A stretch of DNA of 64,000 nt from Deltaproteobacteria bacterium (GTDB lineage: Bacteria > Desulfobacterota > Syntrophorhabdia > Syntrophorhabdales > JANXAF01): positions 41,152 through 105,151 of the forward strand of contig JAOADT010000003.1 of assembly GCA_026417175.1 (NCBI GenBank), written 5' to 3'. Below, one piece after another: positions 1 to 7,134 of this stretch. The notes beneath the pieces were generated by a model. It was not told where the DNA came from and did no database searches. It was given only the letters and a program-made list of their open reading frames with translations. The first letter of the stretch is position 1; every line of letters begins with the position of its first letter. Position numbers and translations under genes: made by a program.

Positions 1-385
1 GACCAATATAGGTCTCCGGGTCAATCTCTGCCTCCTCATGAATAACTGCTGTAGGATGCACACCATATTTTTTCTCTTTTTCAAAGAGTAGCTGGCAGAT
101 TTTGTAAAAGACTAGCTGTGGGTCGTCGACCACAACAAAAGAGTTGTCTCCCTTTAAGTTCTCTAAAACCTCATCGACGATGATGATGCTCTTTTTTATT
201 CCGTTACCATGGCGTGCCATCTCACCTGTTAGGTAGTATAGCCCCGAATTTTCCTTTTTTCTGATGCTACAAACCTTGTCAACGACCATCTCCTGACCAT
301 GAATTTCATATGAAACACCTATTCTGTCTAACATAGCCGCTATGACCTGTAAGGAGATAGGATCACTTAGTCTGCCCAGATCCAT
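1..385 (-). CDS. LpxD-like sugar N-acyltransferase, partial (3' end outside window)
   Basis: The reading frame stays open from an ATG at 385 to the window edge, giving 128 codons. The start has a GAGG upstream. The residues have the layout of the non-repeat N-terminal domain of LpxD-type UDP-acylglucosamine N-acyltransferases. The stretch FVVVDDPQLVFYKICQLLF followed by GVHPTAVI is the typical bridge into the left-handed beta-helix, and the helix itself would lie outside the window. LpxD makes lipid A, but this copy sits beside an aminotransferase and a second acyltransferase. A role in acylating an amino sugar for a surface glycan or for flagellin is therefore as likely as lipid A synthesis. 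The family call is fairly firm; the substrate is unknown. Confidence 0.7.
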   Translation of the reverse strand, partial: MDLGRLSDPISLQVIAAMLDRIGVSYEIHGQEMVVDKVCSIRKKENSGLYYLTGEMARHGNGIKKSIIIVDEVLENLKGDNSFVVVDDPQLVFYKICQLLFEKEKKYGVHPTAVIHEEAEIDPETYIG

Positions 386-409
386 ACATTAACCTCGCAA
401 TTAGCGTCA

Positions 410-1084
410 TCATTCTCTGTTGATTTTCTTAAAGAACTTTGCCGGATTTCCGTACCATACCTCGTTGTCAGGCACATCGTGCCTAACCTGGGAGCAAGCT
501 CCAATCTCACTGTTTTCTCCTATGCAAACTCCTGGCATTATCGTAACGTTAGCACCGAATTTTGACCCCTTCTTAAGAACTCCGACTTTTTTCACATCTT
601 CCCTGCCAAGAATAGGTGTGTCTGTGTAGACGAAGCTGTATTTCATAATGACATTGTCCTCGACCCGAACACCGGCTGACAAAGTGCAGCGGCTCCCCAT
701 TGAGACGTTATCACCCAAGTGGCAATTGTCTCGTATTTCACAGAAAGCCGTGAATTTGCAATTGTTGCCTATCATGACGTTCTTTCCAATCTTCGTATGT
801 GTACCGATTTTCGTGTTGACCCCTATGACGCTACCCGATAACACAAAAGAGTAATCATCAATAATTGTTTGATTTCCTATTATCACGTTCGATTTTATTG
901 AGACAAAGTTGCCGATAATCACATCATCTCCTATTCTTGTCCCTTCTTGAATGATCACAAAATTCCCGAGTGATACGTTAGCTCCCACTACTACATTTTT
1001 TTCGATTATCACCGAATCTCCACACCTGAAGTTGTCACCGTAAATAAAATCATTTGCAATATTGCAGTTTTTTCCAATAATCAT
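410..1084 (-). CDS. hexapeptide-repeat acyltransferase (sugar N-acetyltransferase-like)
   Basis: A 224-aa protein made almost wholly of hexapeptide repeats of the [IV]-G-x-x-x-x type (IIGKNC, VIIGNF, VIIGNQ, KIGTHT, MIGNNC). These form a left-handed beta-helix and a trimer that uses an acyl-CoA. The C-terminus has the usual W-Y-G-N-P-A-K cap (VWYGNPAKFF). The length and cap match WbpD/FdtC-like enzymes that N-acetylate amino sugars made by DegT-family aminotransferases, and such an aminotransferase is encoded immediately upstream. It probably acts in the cytoplasm on a nucleotide-linked amino sugar. The acceptor cannot be read from sequence. Confidence 0.85.
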   Translation of the reverse strand: MIIGKNCNIANDFIYGDNFRCGDSVIIEKNVVVGANVSLGNFVIIQEGTRIGDDVIIGNFVSIKSNVIIGNQTIIDDYSFVLSGSVIGVNTKIGTHTKIGKNVMIGNNCKFTAFCEIRDNCHLGDNVSMGSRCTLSAGVRVEDNVIMKYSFVYTDTPILGREDVKKVGVLKKGSKFGANVTIMPGVCIGENSEIGACSQVRHDVPDNEVWYGNPAKFFKKINRE

Positions 1085-1178
1085 TTTTCTACCTCACTTT
1101 CTATGAATTTAAACATATAAATCTTGGAACTTTTCCCAGTTGCTAATCTGTACACTGCAATCATTTTTTTTATCGTTA

Positions 1179-2285
1179 TCATTTCTGCATCCTCTGAATT
1201 ACCTCACAGACGAACTCTACACTTTCCTCTGGTAAGTCCGAGTATAAGGGTAAACAGAGTACCTCTTTGGTTACCCGTTCGGCAACCGGAAGATTGGCAG
1301 GAGATGCAGATGGCAAACCCCGATATGGAGGAAACTGACTTATGAGAGGGTAGAAGTATCTTCTCGGGTAAATACCGTGTTTTCTCAATGCGTCATAGAC
1401 CTCATCCCTACTTCTGCCAAAAATACCTCTTTCAATGAAAATTGGGAAGTACTGTGGAGTATGGCTTACCGCTTCGTTTCTTTTGATCAACCTTACCCCT
1501 TCTATGTTTGAGAGCCTTTGTTGGTAAATATCCCAAATCCTACGTCTATTTCGAACTACCTCATCCACGTATTTCAATTGCAAAAGTCCCAGTGCTGCCT
1601 GGAATTCGTTCATTTTTGCATTAATACCTGGGCCAACTACAGTAACCTCATCTGCAAATCCAAAGTTCTTTAGAAAATCGATTCTCTTTTTCATCTTCTC
1701 ATCGTGACAAACCACTGCGCCTCCTTCAAAAGTTGTGAAAACTTTTGTTGCATGGAAACTGAGGATGGAAAGATCTCCGTAATTTAAAATAGATTCGCCA
1801 TTTATTTTTACCCCAAAGGCATGACAGGCATCGTATATGACCTTCAATCCGTATCTGTCAGCTATTTCTTGAATTCTGTCAACATCGCATGGATTACCGT
1901 ATACATGGACTGGCAATATTGCTGTCGTTCTGGGTGTAATCAGGGCTTCTATCTTTTCTGGATCCATATTGCAATAATTAGGTTCAATGTCACAGAATAC
2001 AGGGGTAATACCGTTCCAGTGTAAAGCATGGGTTGTGGCAACAAAACTATAAGGGGTTGTAATCACCTCCCCTGTAATTCTGAGCGCTTGCAAAGCCGTT
2101 ACAAGGGCAAGGGTTCCGTTGGCAAAAAGAGAGACATACTTTACCCCGAGATATTCTCCAAGGGCCTTTTCAAACATCTTATGATAGGGTCCATCGTTGG
2201 TGAGCCATCTTGAATTCCAAATGTCTCTTAAGATTTCTATAAATTCTTCAAATGGGGGCAGGCTCGGCCTTGTAACATATATCAT
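1179..2285 (-). CDS. DegT/DnrJ/EryC1/StrS family PLP aminotransferase
   Basis: A 368-aa enzyme of the sugar aminotransferase family, which converts a nucleotide-linked keto-sugar to an amino sugar with glutamate as the usual donor. The PLP-binding lysine is visible in SFHATKVFTTFEGGAVV near residue 190. The early RPSLPPFEEF segment and the YDACHAFG motif (Asp near residue 155) also fit the family. It overlaps the upstream FkbM gene by 4 bases, so the two are probably co-translated. With the acyltransferases downstream it forms an amine-then-acylate pathway, likely for an O-antigen, capsule or flagellin sugar. Confidence 0.9.
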   Translation of the reverse strand: MIYVTRPSLPPFEEFIEILRDIWNSRWLTNDGPYHKMFEKALGEYLGVKYVSLFANGTLALVTALQALRITGEVITTPYSFVATTHALHWNGITPVFCDIEPNYCNMDPEKIEALITPRTTAILPVHVYGNPCDVDRIQEIADRYGLKVIYDACHAFGVKINGESILNYGDLSILSFHATKVFTTFEGGAVVCHDEKMKKRIDFLKNFGFADEVTVVGPGINAKMNEFQAALGLLQLKYVDEVVRNRRRIWDIYQQRLSNIEGVRLIKRNEAVSHTPQYFPIFIERGIFGRSRDEVYDALRKHGIYPRRYFYPLISQFPPYRGLPSASPANLPVAERVTKEVLCLPLYSDLPEESVEFVCEVIQRMQK

Positions 2286-3352
2286 AATCTATCCTCGCAG
2301 GTGGCGAATAACACCGTTTCTTCATGGTGTATCGAGAAATGATTGATGAAAAAACGATAACCCAGTTGTAATTCATTTAACATAATAGCAATTCGTGCAA
2401 AATCTTCAGGAAAGTTGTGATAAATAGAGATTGCAAGCTGTGGTTTATATTTTTTTAATGTATTGATTGCGCCCTTAATCGCTTTCTGTTCGCTTCCCTC
2501 AATATCCATTTTTATAAAATCCACCCTGTCTATTTTATTTTCATCAACAAAATGATCAACGGATACCGATGCAAAAGAGCCTTGCATATCTGCAAAGGGT
2601 TGGTTCTCCACAACGCTGCCTAGCCCTCTATCCTTGAAAAATAAATCAACTCCTGAAGTACTCCATAAAGGATTCGGAACTACACGTATTCTCTTCGCCA
2701 ATTCAGGATTCAAACTCAGGTTCTTTCTCATAATATCTAAATTTGATGGTACAAACTCGAACGCATACACCTGTCCTAAATTTCCAACCTCGGTGGCGAA
2801 AAATAAAGCAGTGTCACCCCAACAACTTCCCCCATCAATTACAACGTTACCTTTTTTTGCGCCTATGGAGCGCTTTGTATCAATTCTGTATTCATAATTT
2901 TTTATAAAAAATTGCTTAATTATTCCTGCGGGCGTACTAAACAGCTTTACAGGAACCCCAAACGCATTAAGATCAAAAAAGAATAACTTGATATTCTTAA
3001 ATTCAGGAAATGTCGCGCAAATATAATTATTGGTGTCAATCAACGTGGTCAATGTTTTTATTGCATTAAAATATTCAGGAGTAGAAAGTGGTAATTTGAT
3101 CTTTCTATGTCCTAATATTCTAAATGATAGAACCTGCACGAATATGAATCGAGAATACTCATCTTCCAGTAAAGAGTAAAACCAGTCAAGCTCCTCTTGG
3201 TACTTATTGATTTTAAGAAGGGTGGAACCCCCATCTACTATTTCCCTTTCGGGACTTCCAAACCTCCAAAAATCAAAATTATTTTCAAAGTTATTATTCC
3301 AGTTAGTCCCTAAATTGTCGATTAAGGCCCTCATAAATCCGTTTTTCTTCAT
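2282..3352 (-). CDS. FkbM family SAM-dependent methyltransferase
   Basis: A 356-aa protein. The C-terminal half is an FkbM methyltransferase: the SAM motif VVIDGGSCWGDTALFFA near residues 170-186, an acidic YAFEFVPSN strand end, and the family signature DFIKMDIEGSEQKAIKG near residue 280. FkbM enzymes O-methylate sugars or polyketides and are common in flagellar or polysaccharide islands. The N-terminal 160 residues are not recognised. The ATG overlaps the stop of an upstream broken reading frame (ATGA). The neighbours suggest a glycan substrate; this is inference. Confidence 0.85.
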   Translation of the reverse strand: MKKNGFMRALIDNLGTNWNNNFENNFDFWRFGSPEREIVDGGSTLLKINKYQEELDWFYSLLEDEYSRFIFVQVLSFRILGHRKIKLPLSTPEYFNAIKTLTTLIDTNNYICATFPEFKNIKLFFFDLNAFGVPVKLFSTPAGIIKQFFIKNYEYRIDTKRSIGAKKGNVVIDGGSCWGDTALFFATEVGNLGQVYAFEFVPSNLDIMRKNLSLNPELAKRIRVVPNPLWSTSGVDLFFKDRGLGSVVENQPFADMQGSFASVSVDHFVDENKIDRVDFIKMDIEGSEQKAIKGAINTLKKYKPQLAISIYHNFPEDFARIAIMLNELQLGYRFFINHFSIHHEETVLFATCEDRL

Positions 3353-3671
3353 ATTCTCTCGACAATATTAATAAGCTCCTTACTTTGCTTATTCCATATC
3401 CATTTAAACCAATTCAATTCCGTATATAAAATTCCACTTATGGGGATGCACACATCAACTAGGGGATAAGGGCTATTACTGACCAAATGGATCCTCCACC
3501 GCGCTATCCTCATTAATGCAATGTTTATGCCAATAAGTACCCTTTCTACCCTACTACTGTGACAAAACTATAAGCTTTGGCTTTATTTTCAACTTTGACT
3601 ACATCCGTATGACTTGCTCTGTTAACCAAACACAAAAGATGCAGGCCTATGTCAAAATCTTGGCAGCCACA
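3349..3671 (-). pseudogene. frame-broken protein-like sequence ending at the FkbM start
   Basis: Reading the minus strand from 3671, one frame gives protein-like residues (CQDFDIGLHLLCLVNRASH, then TDVVKVENKAKAYSF) and stops at a TAG at 3548-3546. A second frame continues (RVERVLIGINIALMRIARW, then GILYTELNWFKWIWNKQSK) and ends with a TGA that overlaps the FkbM ATG. One indel near 3555 would join the two into about 105 residues. A stop that couples to the next gene argues that a real gene once ended here. I do not recognise the family. A sequencing error is an alternative to decay. Chance open frames cannot be excluded. Confidence 0.35.
3517..3532 (-). promoter_or_regulatory. possible sigma-54 promoter upstream of the FkbM/aminotransferase genes
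   Basis: TGGCATAAACATTGCA on the minus strand has the -24 GG and -12 GC at the exact 10-base spacing, and TTGCA is ideal. It would start a transcript near 3506, about 150 bases before the FkbM start. The same bases also read as codons in the broken frame described above, so the match could be fortuitous. Confidence 0.4.
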
Positions 3672-3718
3672 AAAAATTTGAATAATTCAAATATGCCTGG
3701 CTATTAAGGAAAAACTGG

Positions 3719-3965
3719 TTAAACCTCCATAAGCACCTTTTCTCTCAGTATATGTATTTCGATCTGGATAACAGGAGCATCGTGACCTAAGTATTCAGAG
3801 AGGAAGGTTATGCTTTGTAAGAAATCTCCATCCCTGAGGCCGGAAAATATGAATCTACATAGGAAGGATCTTCCTTATATCTTCAATATGCCTGTATGTC
3901 TTACCAATATCTTTTAAGTAAGAAAAAATTTCCACTTTAAATGGCAAGTTCAATCTTTTCCGCAC
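3719..3965 (-). pseudogene. short frame-broken ORF just downstream of fliS
   Basis: A GTG at 3965, six bases after the fliS stop, opens a frame that looks like protein (RKRLNLPFKVEIFSYLKDIG, then KTYRHIEDIRKILPM) and stops near 3857. From that point another frame continues (RFIFSGLRDGDFLQSITF, LSEYLGHDAPVIQIEIHIL) and ends with TAA at 3721-3719. A single indel in the run AAGATCCTTCCTATG would give one protein of roughly 82 residues. The family is not recognised. It is either a decayed gene or a frameshift error in the assembly. The remaining bases between this and the next broken frame (3672-3718) hold only an AT-rich inverted repeat, TTTGAATTATTCAAA. Confidence 0.3.
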
Positions 3966-3970
3966 GGAGA

Positions 3971-4408
3971 CTATATTACAATTCTCTGCCCTCGAGAAGA
4001 TGTTTTTTTCTCGCTCTCCTTTTTTTGCACAACCTCGTACGCCTTCTTAAACCCATCTAATATTGTGGAAATGAGGGACTTACACTCCTCGATCTTCTTC
4101 AAGTCAAGGCTTAGGTGAATATCCCTCAGATTCCTTATCATATAAGTGTAGAGGCTCGCAAGATTTTCCGCAATTTGTCCGCAAGACTTATCTAAGGAGT
4201 CATTTAGAATTTCAATAATCTGTTCAATTTTTGATAGTTCGGAAAATTTTCTCTCATAGTCCTTTTCCTCTATAGCCTTTTTCACCACATCGAGTTTCCT
4301 TAAAAGTTCCTCGTAGACCTTCAAAAGAAGTTTCGGTTTGTCATCAACATCAATTGTGTGTTCTGCATTCTGATAAGCAAATATACACCTACCCACAAAA
4401 TTAATCAT
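3971..4408 (-). CDS. fliS: flagellin export chaperone FliS
   Basis: A 145-aa, almost all-helical protein. The YEELLRKLDVVKKAIEEKD segment near residue 30 and the long amphipathic helices afterwards match FliS, the cytoplasmic chaperone. FliS binds the flagellin C-terminal helix and hands flagellin to FlhA for export. The N-terminus carries an unusual INFVGRCIFAYQN in place of the common NAYxxYQ motif, but a YQN remains. The C-terminal basic tail (KKTSSRGQRIVI) is longer than average. It lies 9 bases after fliD, in the usual flaG-fliD-fliS order. Confidence 0.9.
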   Translation of the reverse strand: MINFVGRCIFAYQNAEHTIDVDDKPKLLLKVYEELLRKLDVVKKAIEEKDYERKFSELSKIEQIIEILNDSLDKSCGQIAENLASLYTYMIRNLRDIHLSLDLKKIEECKSLISTILDGFKKAYEVVQKKESEKKTSSRGQRIVI

Positions 4409-4417
4409 TTTACCTCC

Positions 4418-5782
4418 TTAGTCTTTTTTGAACATTGCCTTTATCTGATTCTCCATCCAGCCTCTTATCAGGTTGGATCGAGATATTAGAACTTCAAGTG
4501 CAGAATATTTTTTTTCAAGCACATCTCTTTCTTTCTGCAGCCTTTCTTCAAGCTCTTTTATTCTGCGATCTATCCGCGAGATTTGATTTTCTATAGCATC
4601 CTCGATCCTAATAAAAGTACCTGAATAAGGGTCAATGAGAAAATTAAGCTTTTCGTACACTGACTCTCCAAATTTTGTTAGGATAGTTATCACCTCGGTC
4701 TTGCCGGTACCTAATGCCTCGGAAAATTTAGTGTTATCTAAATTAATCATGCCATCCCTTCCAAATGTAATTCCGATGGAAGAAAGTGTCTTAAATGACG
4801 TGTTTCCTTCAATTTCCGTGTATACGGCGCCTACAATGCCATTTCTCACCATATTTAAGTTTACATCTCCTGTGAGTGATTTTTTGCCACCCTCTGTATA
4901 TTTACTCTGCCTATTAATGAAAGTTAGCAAGGCGTTAAGTCTGGATATGAGTCCTTCAAAAGTATCCGTTATGGTCTGTACATCTTCCTTCACTGAGATT
5001 GTTACCTGTACTGAATCTGCCTGTCCTTTTAGATACAAAGTCATACCGGGAATAACACCTGTTAAAGTGTTCGAGGTAGACTCCACCTGAAAACCGTCTA
5101 TGTGAACAAGAGAATTTTGTCCCTGTCTAATTACATTTTTCTTGATTCCAGCCTCATCTATTATACCGAGAGATTTAAAAATGCCGTTAGGGTCTGAAAG
5201 CGTAATTCCACTCTCGCCCTCTTTTTCCGACTCAAGGATAAGTCTATGTTCTGTCTCACTCAAAGTAATTACTTTCGCCACGACCCCTGTATTCCCATTA
5301 TTTATCTTGTATGCGATGTCCAAAAGGGTGTCATCTCCTTCTATTTCTACCTGCATTCCATTTATATTAATAACCCCAGAAAGGGAAAGTGGTTCGTTCT
5401 TTGTTGCTATAGAATCGCTTGATAATTTTTCTGCTTGGGCAAGACTCAAGATTTTTACATCGTAAGACCCATTTTGAACCTGAGTTGTAAGTCTTATACC
5501 GATTAATGATTCGGGATTTACGGTCCCATCACTTGATTTTAGAGTGTATGTAAATACTTGGTAACCCTTTTTGTGGTACAGCTCTTTAGTCTTTACGTAG
5601 TTTACAATTTCGGAAAGTTTAGTATTTAGTTCACGCCATGCTGAAAGCTTGTTTTCGTACTTTGTTTTACTGTCCTTGTATGGAGTAATTATGTAAGCCT
5701 TTTTTGCTGAGATGAGGTCGTCTATGAGTTTTGTCCAATTAAGATCGCTTACAAGACCCGTGAGGGTAACTGTTCCTGCCAT
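4418..5782 (-). CDS. fliD: flagellar filament cap protein FliD (HAP2)
   Basis: A 454-aa cap protein that sits at the filament tip and guides flagellin folding. The N-terminal D0 helix contains GLVSDLNWTKLIDDLI, close to the FliD start signature, and is followed by a YENKLSAWRELNTKLSE coiled coil. The C-terminal part (SRIDRRIKELEERLQKERDV to the end) is the second D0 coiled coil. The length is within the family range. Its ATG shares one base with the flaG stop, so translation is probably coupled. Confidence 0.95.
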   Translation of the reverse strand: MAGTVTLTGLVSDLNWTKLIDDLISAKKAYIITPYKDSKTKYENKLSAWRELNTKLSEIVNYVKTKELYHKKGYQVFTYTLKSSDGTVNPESLIGIRLTTQVQNGSYDVKILSLAQAEKLSSDSIATKNEPLSLSGVININGMQVEIEGDDTLLDIAYKINNGNTGVVAKVITLSETEHRLILESEKEGESGITLSDPNGIFKSLGIIDEAGIKKNVIRQGQNSLVHIDGFQVESTSNTLTGVIPGMTLYLKGQADSVQVTISVKEDVQTITDTFEGLISRLNALLTFINRQSKYTEGGKKSLTGDVNLNMVRNGIVGAVYTEIEGNTSFKTLSSIGITFGRDGMINLDNTKFSEALGTGKTEVITILTKFGESVYEKLNFLIDPYSGTFIRIEDAIENQISRIDRRIKELEERLQKERDVLEKKYSALEVLISRSNLIRGWMENQIKAMFKKD

Positions 5783-6126
5783 TATATGCTCCTTTCAAAG
5801 ATGAGCGCAAGACTACTTCTAAACCTTTTTAAAAATGCCACAAATTCCTCTGGTGGAATCTGTCTTATCACCTTTTCCGTTCCCGTCTCTACAATGGTAA
5901 CTATCACCCGATCAATGTCGCCGTCGTATCGCATCCGGAGAGAAGTATTTTTATTTATGGTTTCCAAAAATTCTTGGATCTTTCTCCTTATTTCTTTGGC
6001 ATCGAAAGTCTCTTCTTTTTCTGACTGTCGGTGAACTTTCTCGGTCGGATGCTTCTTTAGAACTCCGGTACTACTAAGTTCAGATTTGGTTACAGCCCCA
6101 ATTATGTTTCCGATTTTTAGATCCAC
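5782..6126 (-). CDS. flaG: FlaG family flagellar protein
   Basis: A 114-aa protein with the FlaG domain in its second half. The core LRMRYDGDIDRVIVTIVE plus EKVIRQIPPEEFVAFLKRF matches the family signature (V-x-I-x-D, then V-I-R-Q-I-P-P-E). FlaG proteins affect filament length and are usually encoded next to fliD. The start is a GTG at 6126, because no ATG lies near the domain boundary. A strong hairpin separates it from fliC, so it may be read at a lower level from the fliC promoter. Confidence 0.92.
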   Translation of the reverse strand: MDLKIGNIIGAVTKSELSSTGVLKKHPTEKVHRQSEKEETFDAKEIRRKIQEFLETINKNTSLRMRYDGDIDRVIVTIVETGTEKVIRQIPPEEFVAFLKRFRSSLALIFERSI

Positions 6127-6147
6127 TCTTTACCCCAAACAAAGCTC

Positions 6148-6170
6148 TGGGGCCACAGAATGTGGCCCCA
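6148..6170 (-). terminator. perfect 10-bp hairpin between fliC and flaG
   Basis: TGGGGCCACA, loop GAA (plus strand), TGTGGCCCCA: a perfect GC-rich stem 5 bases beyond the fliC stop codon. On the minus-strand transcript it lacks a clean U-run (AGAGCTTTGTTT follows). It is better read as a partial terminator or an mRNA 3'-end stabiliser that lets flagellin message outnumber flaG-fliD-fliS. Confidence 0.6.
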
Positions 6171-6175
6171 AAATT

Positions 6176-6997
6176 TTATCTCATAAGCGAGAGTATGAGC
6201 TGCGGTACCTGGTTCGCCTGAGCAAGCATCGCTATGCCCGACTGAGTTATGATCTGATATTTGGTAAACTCTGCCATCTCCTTCGCGAAATCTGCGTCCT
6301 TGATCGTAGACTGCGCAGCCATGGTATTTTCATACATAGCCGACATATTGGCTACGTGGTAACTTATCTGGTTCATGGCTGCACCGATACTAGCTTTGGT
6401 CTCGTTAAGTGTTGTTACTGCCTCATCTATTGTGTCAAGTGCATCCTGTGCATCACTGATAGTAGCTAACGATATCGATTCGACTCCTAGGGCCTCTGCT
6501 GTCATCTTCACAAAACCGACCCCTATCTGCTCGTCCTGATCATTCAAATTCCCGAGTTGGAAGGTGTATGTGTGATTATCATCGATCAGAGAAACCGCGC
6601 CATATTTTGTGTTATTCGCTATTTTTGTGATTTCTTGCACTAACTTCCCTGCCTCAGTGTTAAGGTAGCCCCTTTCCTCATCACTCACAGTATCGGATGC
6701 GGCTTGGGTTGCCAGCTCTTTTAATCTTGTAAGAATGTTACCTATTTCATTAATACCACTTTCTGCTGTCTGCAACATTGCAAGGGCCTGATTACCGTTG
6801 TCGATTGCCTTAGAAAGGGAAACTGCCTTCACGTTCAACTTCAGGGCGATTGCGCTTCCTGCTGCGTCGTCTGCAGCTTTATTGATCTTATAGCCTGATG
6901 AAAGTCTTTCCAAAGATTTGTTCATACCCGCCTGGGCTATAGCGAGCCATCTTTGGGTATTGATTGATGCGACATTTGTTGCAATTCTAAAAGCCAT
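6176..6997 (-). CDS. fliC: flagellin
   Basis: A 273-aa flagellin, the filament subunit. The N-terminal D0/D1 signature is clear (RLSSGYKINKAADDAAGSA, residues 31-49, then QTAESGINEIGNILTRLKEL). The C-terminal D0 segment (IIDTQ-type region IITQSGIAMLAQANQVPQLI) is also intact. There is almost nothing between the D1 arms, so this is a short flagellin without the variable D2/D3 outer domains. It has a sigma-28 type promoter and a leader of about 90 bases with GGA motifs. Only one flagellin gene is seen in the window. Confidence 0.97.
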   Translation of the reverse strand: MAFRIATNVASINTQRWLAIAQAGMNKSLERLSSGYKINKAADDAAGSAIALKLNVKAVSLSKAIDNGNQALAMLQTAESGINEIGNILTRLKELATQAASDTVSDEERGYLNTEAGKLVQEITKIANNTKYGAVSLIDDNHTYTFQLGNLNDQDEQIGVGFVKMTAEALGVESISLATISDAQDALDTIDEAVTTLNETKASIGAAMNQISYHVANMSAMYENTMAAQSTIKDADFAKEMAEFTKYQIITQSGIAMLAQANQVPQLILSLMR

Positions 6998-7003
6998 GGT
7001 TTA

Positions 7004-7015
7004 ACCTCCTTGTTT
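7004..7015 (-). promoter_or_regulatory. CsrA-type binding site over the fliC Shine-Dalgarno
   Basis: The minus strand reads AAACAAGGAGGT just before the flagellin start. It agrees at 10 of 12 positions with the known CsrA consensus RUACARGGAUGU and contains the ribosome-binding site itself. A second GGA-rich stretch (GGGAAGGAAGGAGGTG) lies about 65 bases upstream in the same leader, near 7073-7088. csrA and fliW are encoded in the neighbouring operon, which fits CsrA repression of flagellin translation relieved by FliW. The site is seen; the binding is inferred. Confidence 0.55.
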
Positions 7016-7096
7016 ATTTTTTTTGGGGCCTCATGCCCTTAAATTTTTGCGGGACAGTGTATTTTTCTTCACCTCCTTCCTTCCCTTCTGGCTAAA

Positions 7097-7123
7097 TTAT
7101 CGCAGTTTTAAAAGAAAACTTAA
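7097..7123 (-). promoter_or_regulatory. sigma-28 (FliA) promoter of fliC
   Basis: TTAAGTTT, an 11-base spacer, then TGCGATAA on the minus strand. The sigma-28 consensus is TAAAGTTT-N11-GCCGATAA. The same TTAAGTTT box occurs before cheW, the HDOD-che operon and mcp, which supports the call. The expected start near 7090 leaves a leader of about 93 bases. Confidence 0.85.
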
Positions 7124-7134
7124 GTTGAGATTAC

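Noticed and set aside
1124-1345. Open frame on the plus strand opposite the aminotransferase
   Set aside because: It is a shadow of the DegT-family gene; the residues have no domain pattern and no ribosome-binding site.
3349-3513. A 54-aa minus-strand ORF starting at ATG 3513 just before the FkbM gene
   Set aside because: The protein-like sequence continues upstream of the ATG, and the candidate sigma-54 start lies downstream of it, so it is better read as the tail of a broken gene than as an intact small gene.
3353-3970. Mobile element or CRISPR in the gap after fliS
   Set aside because: No terminal repeats, transposase motif or spaced repeats are visible; only frame-broken coding-like sequence is seen.
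4635-5090. Long plus-strand ORF (151 aa) inside fliD
   Set aside because: Antisense to a clear fliD; its serine- and valine-rich make-up is the usual mirror of flagellar coding sequence.
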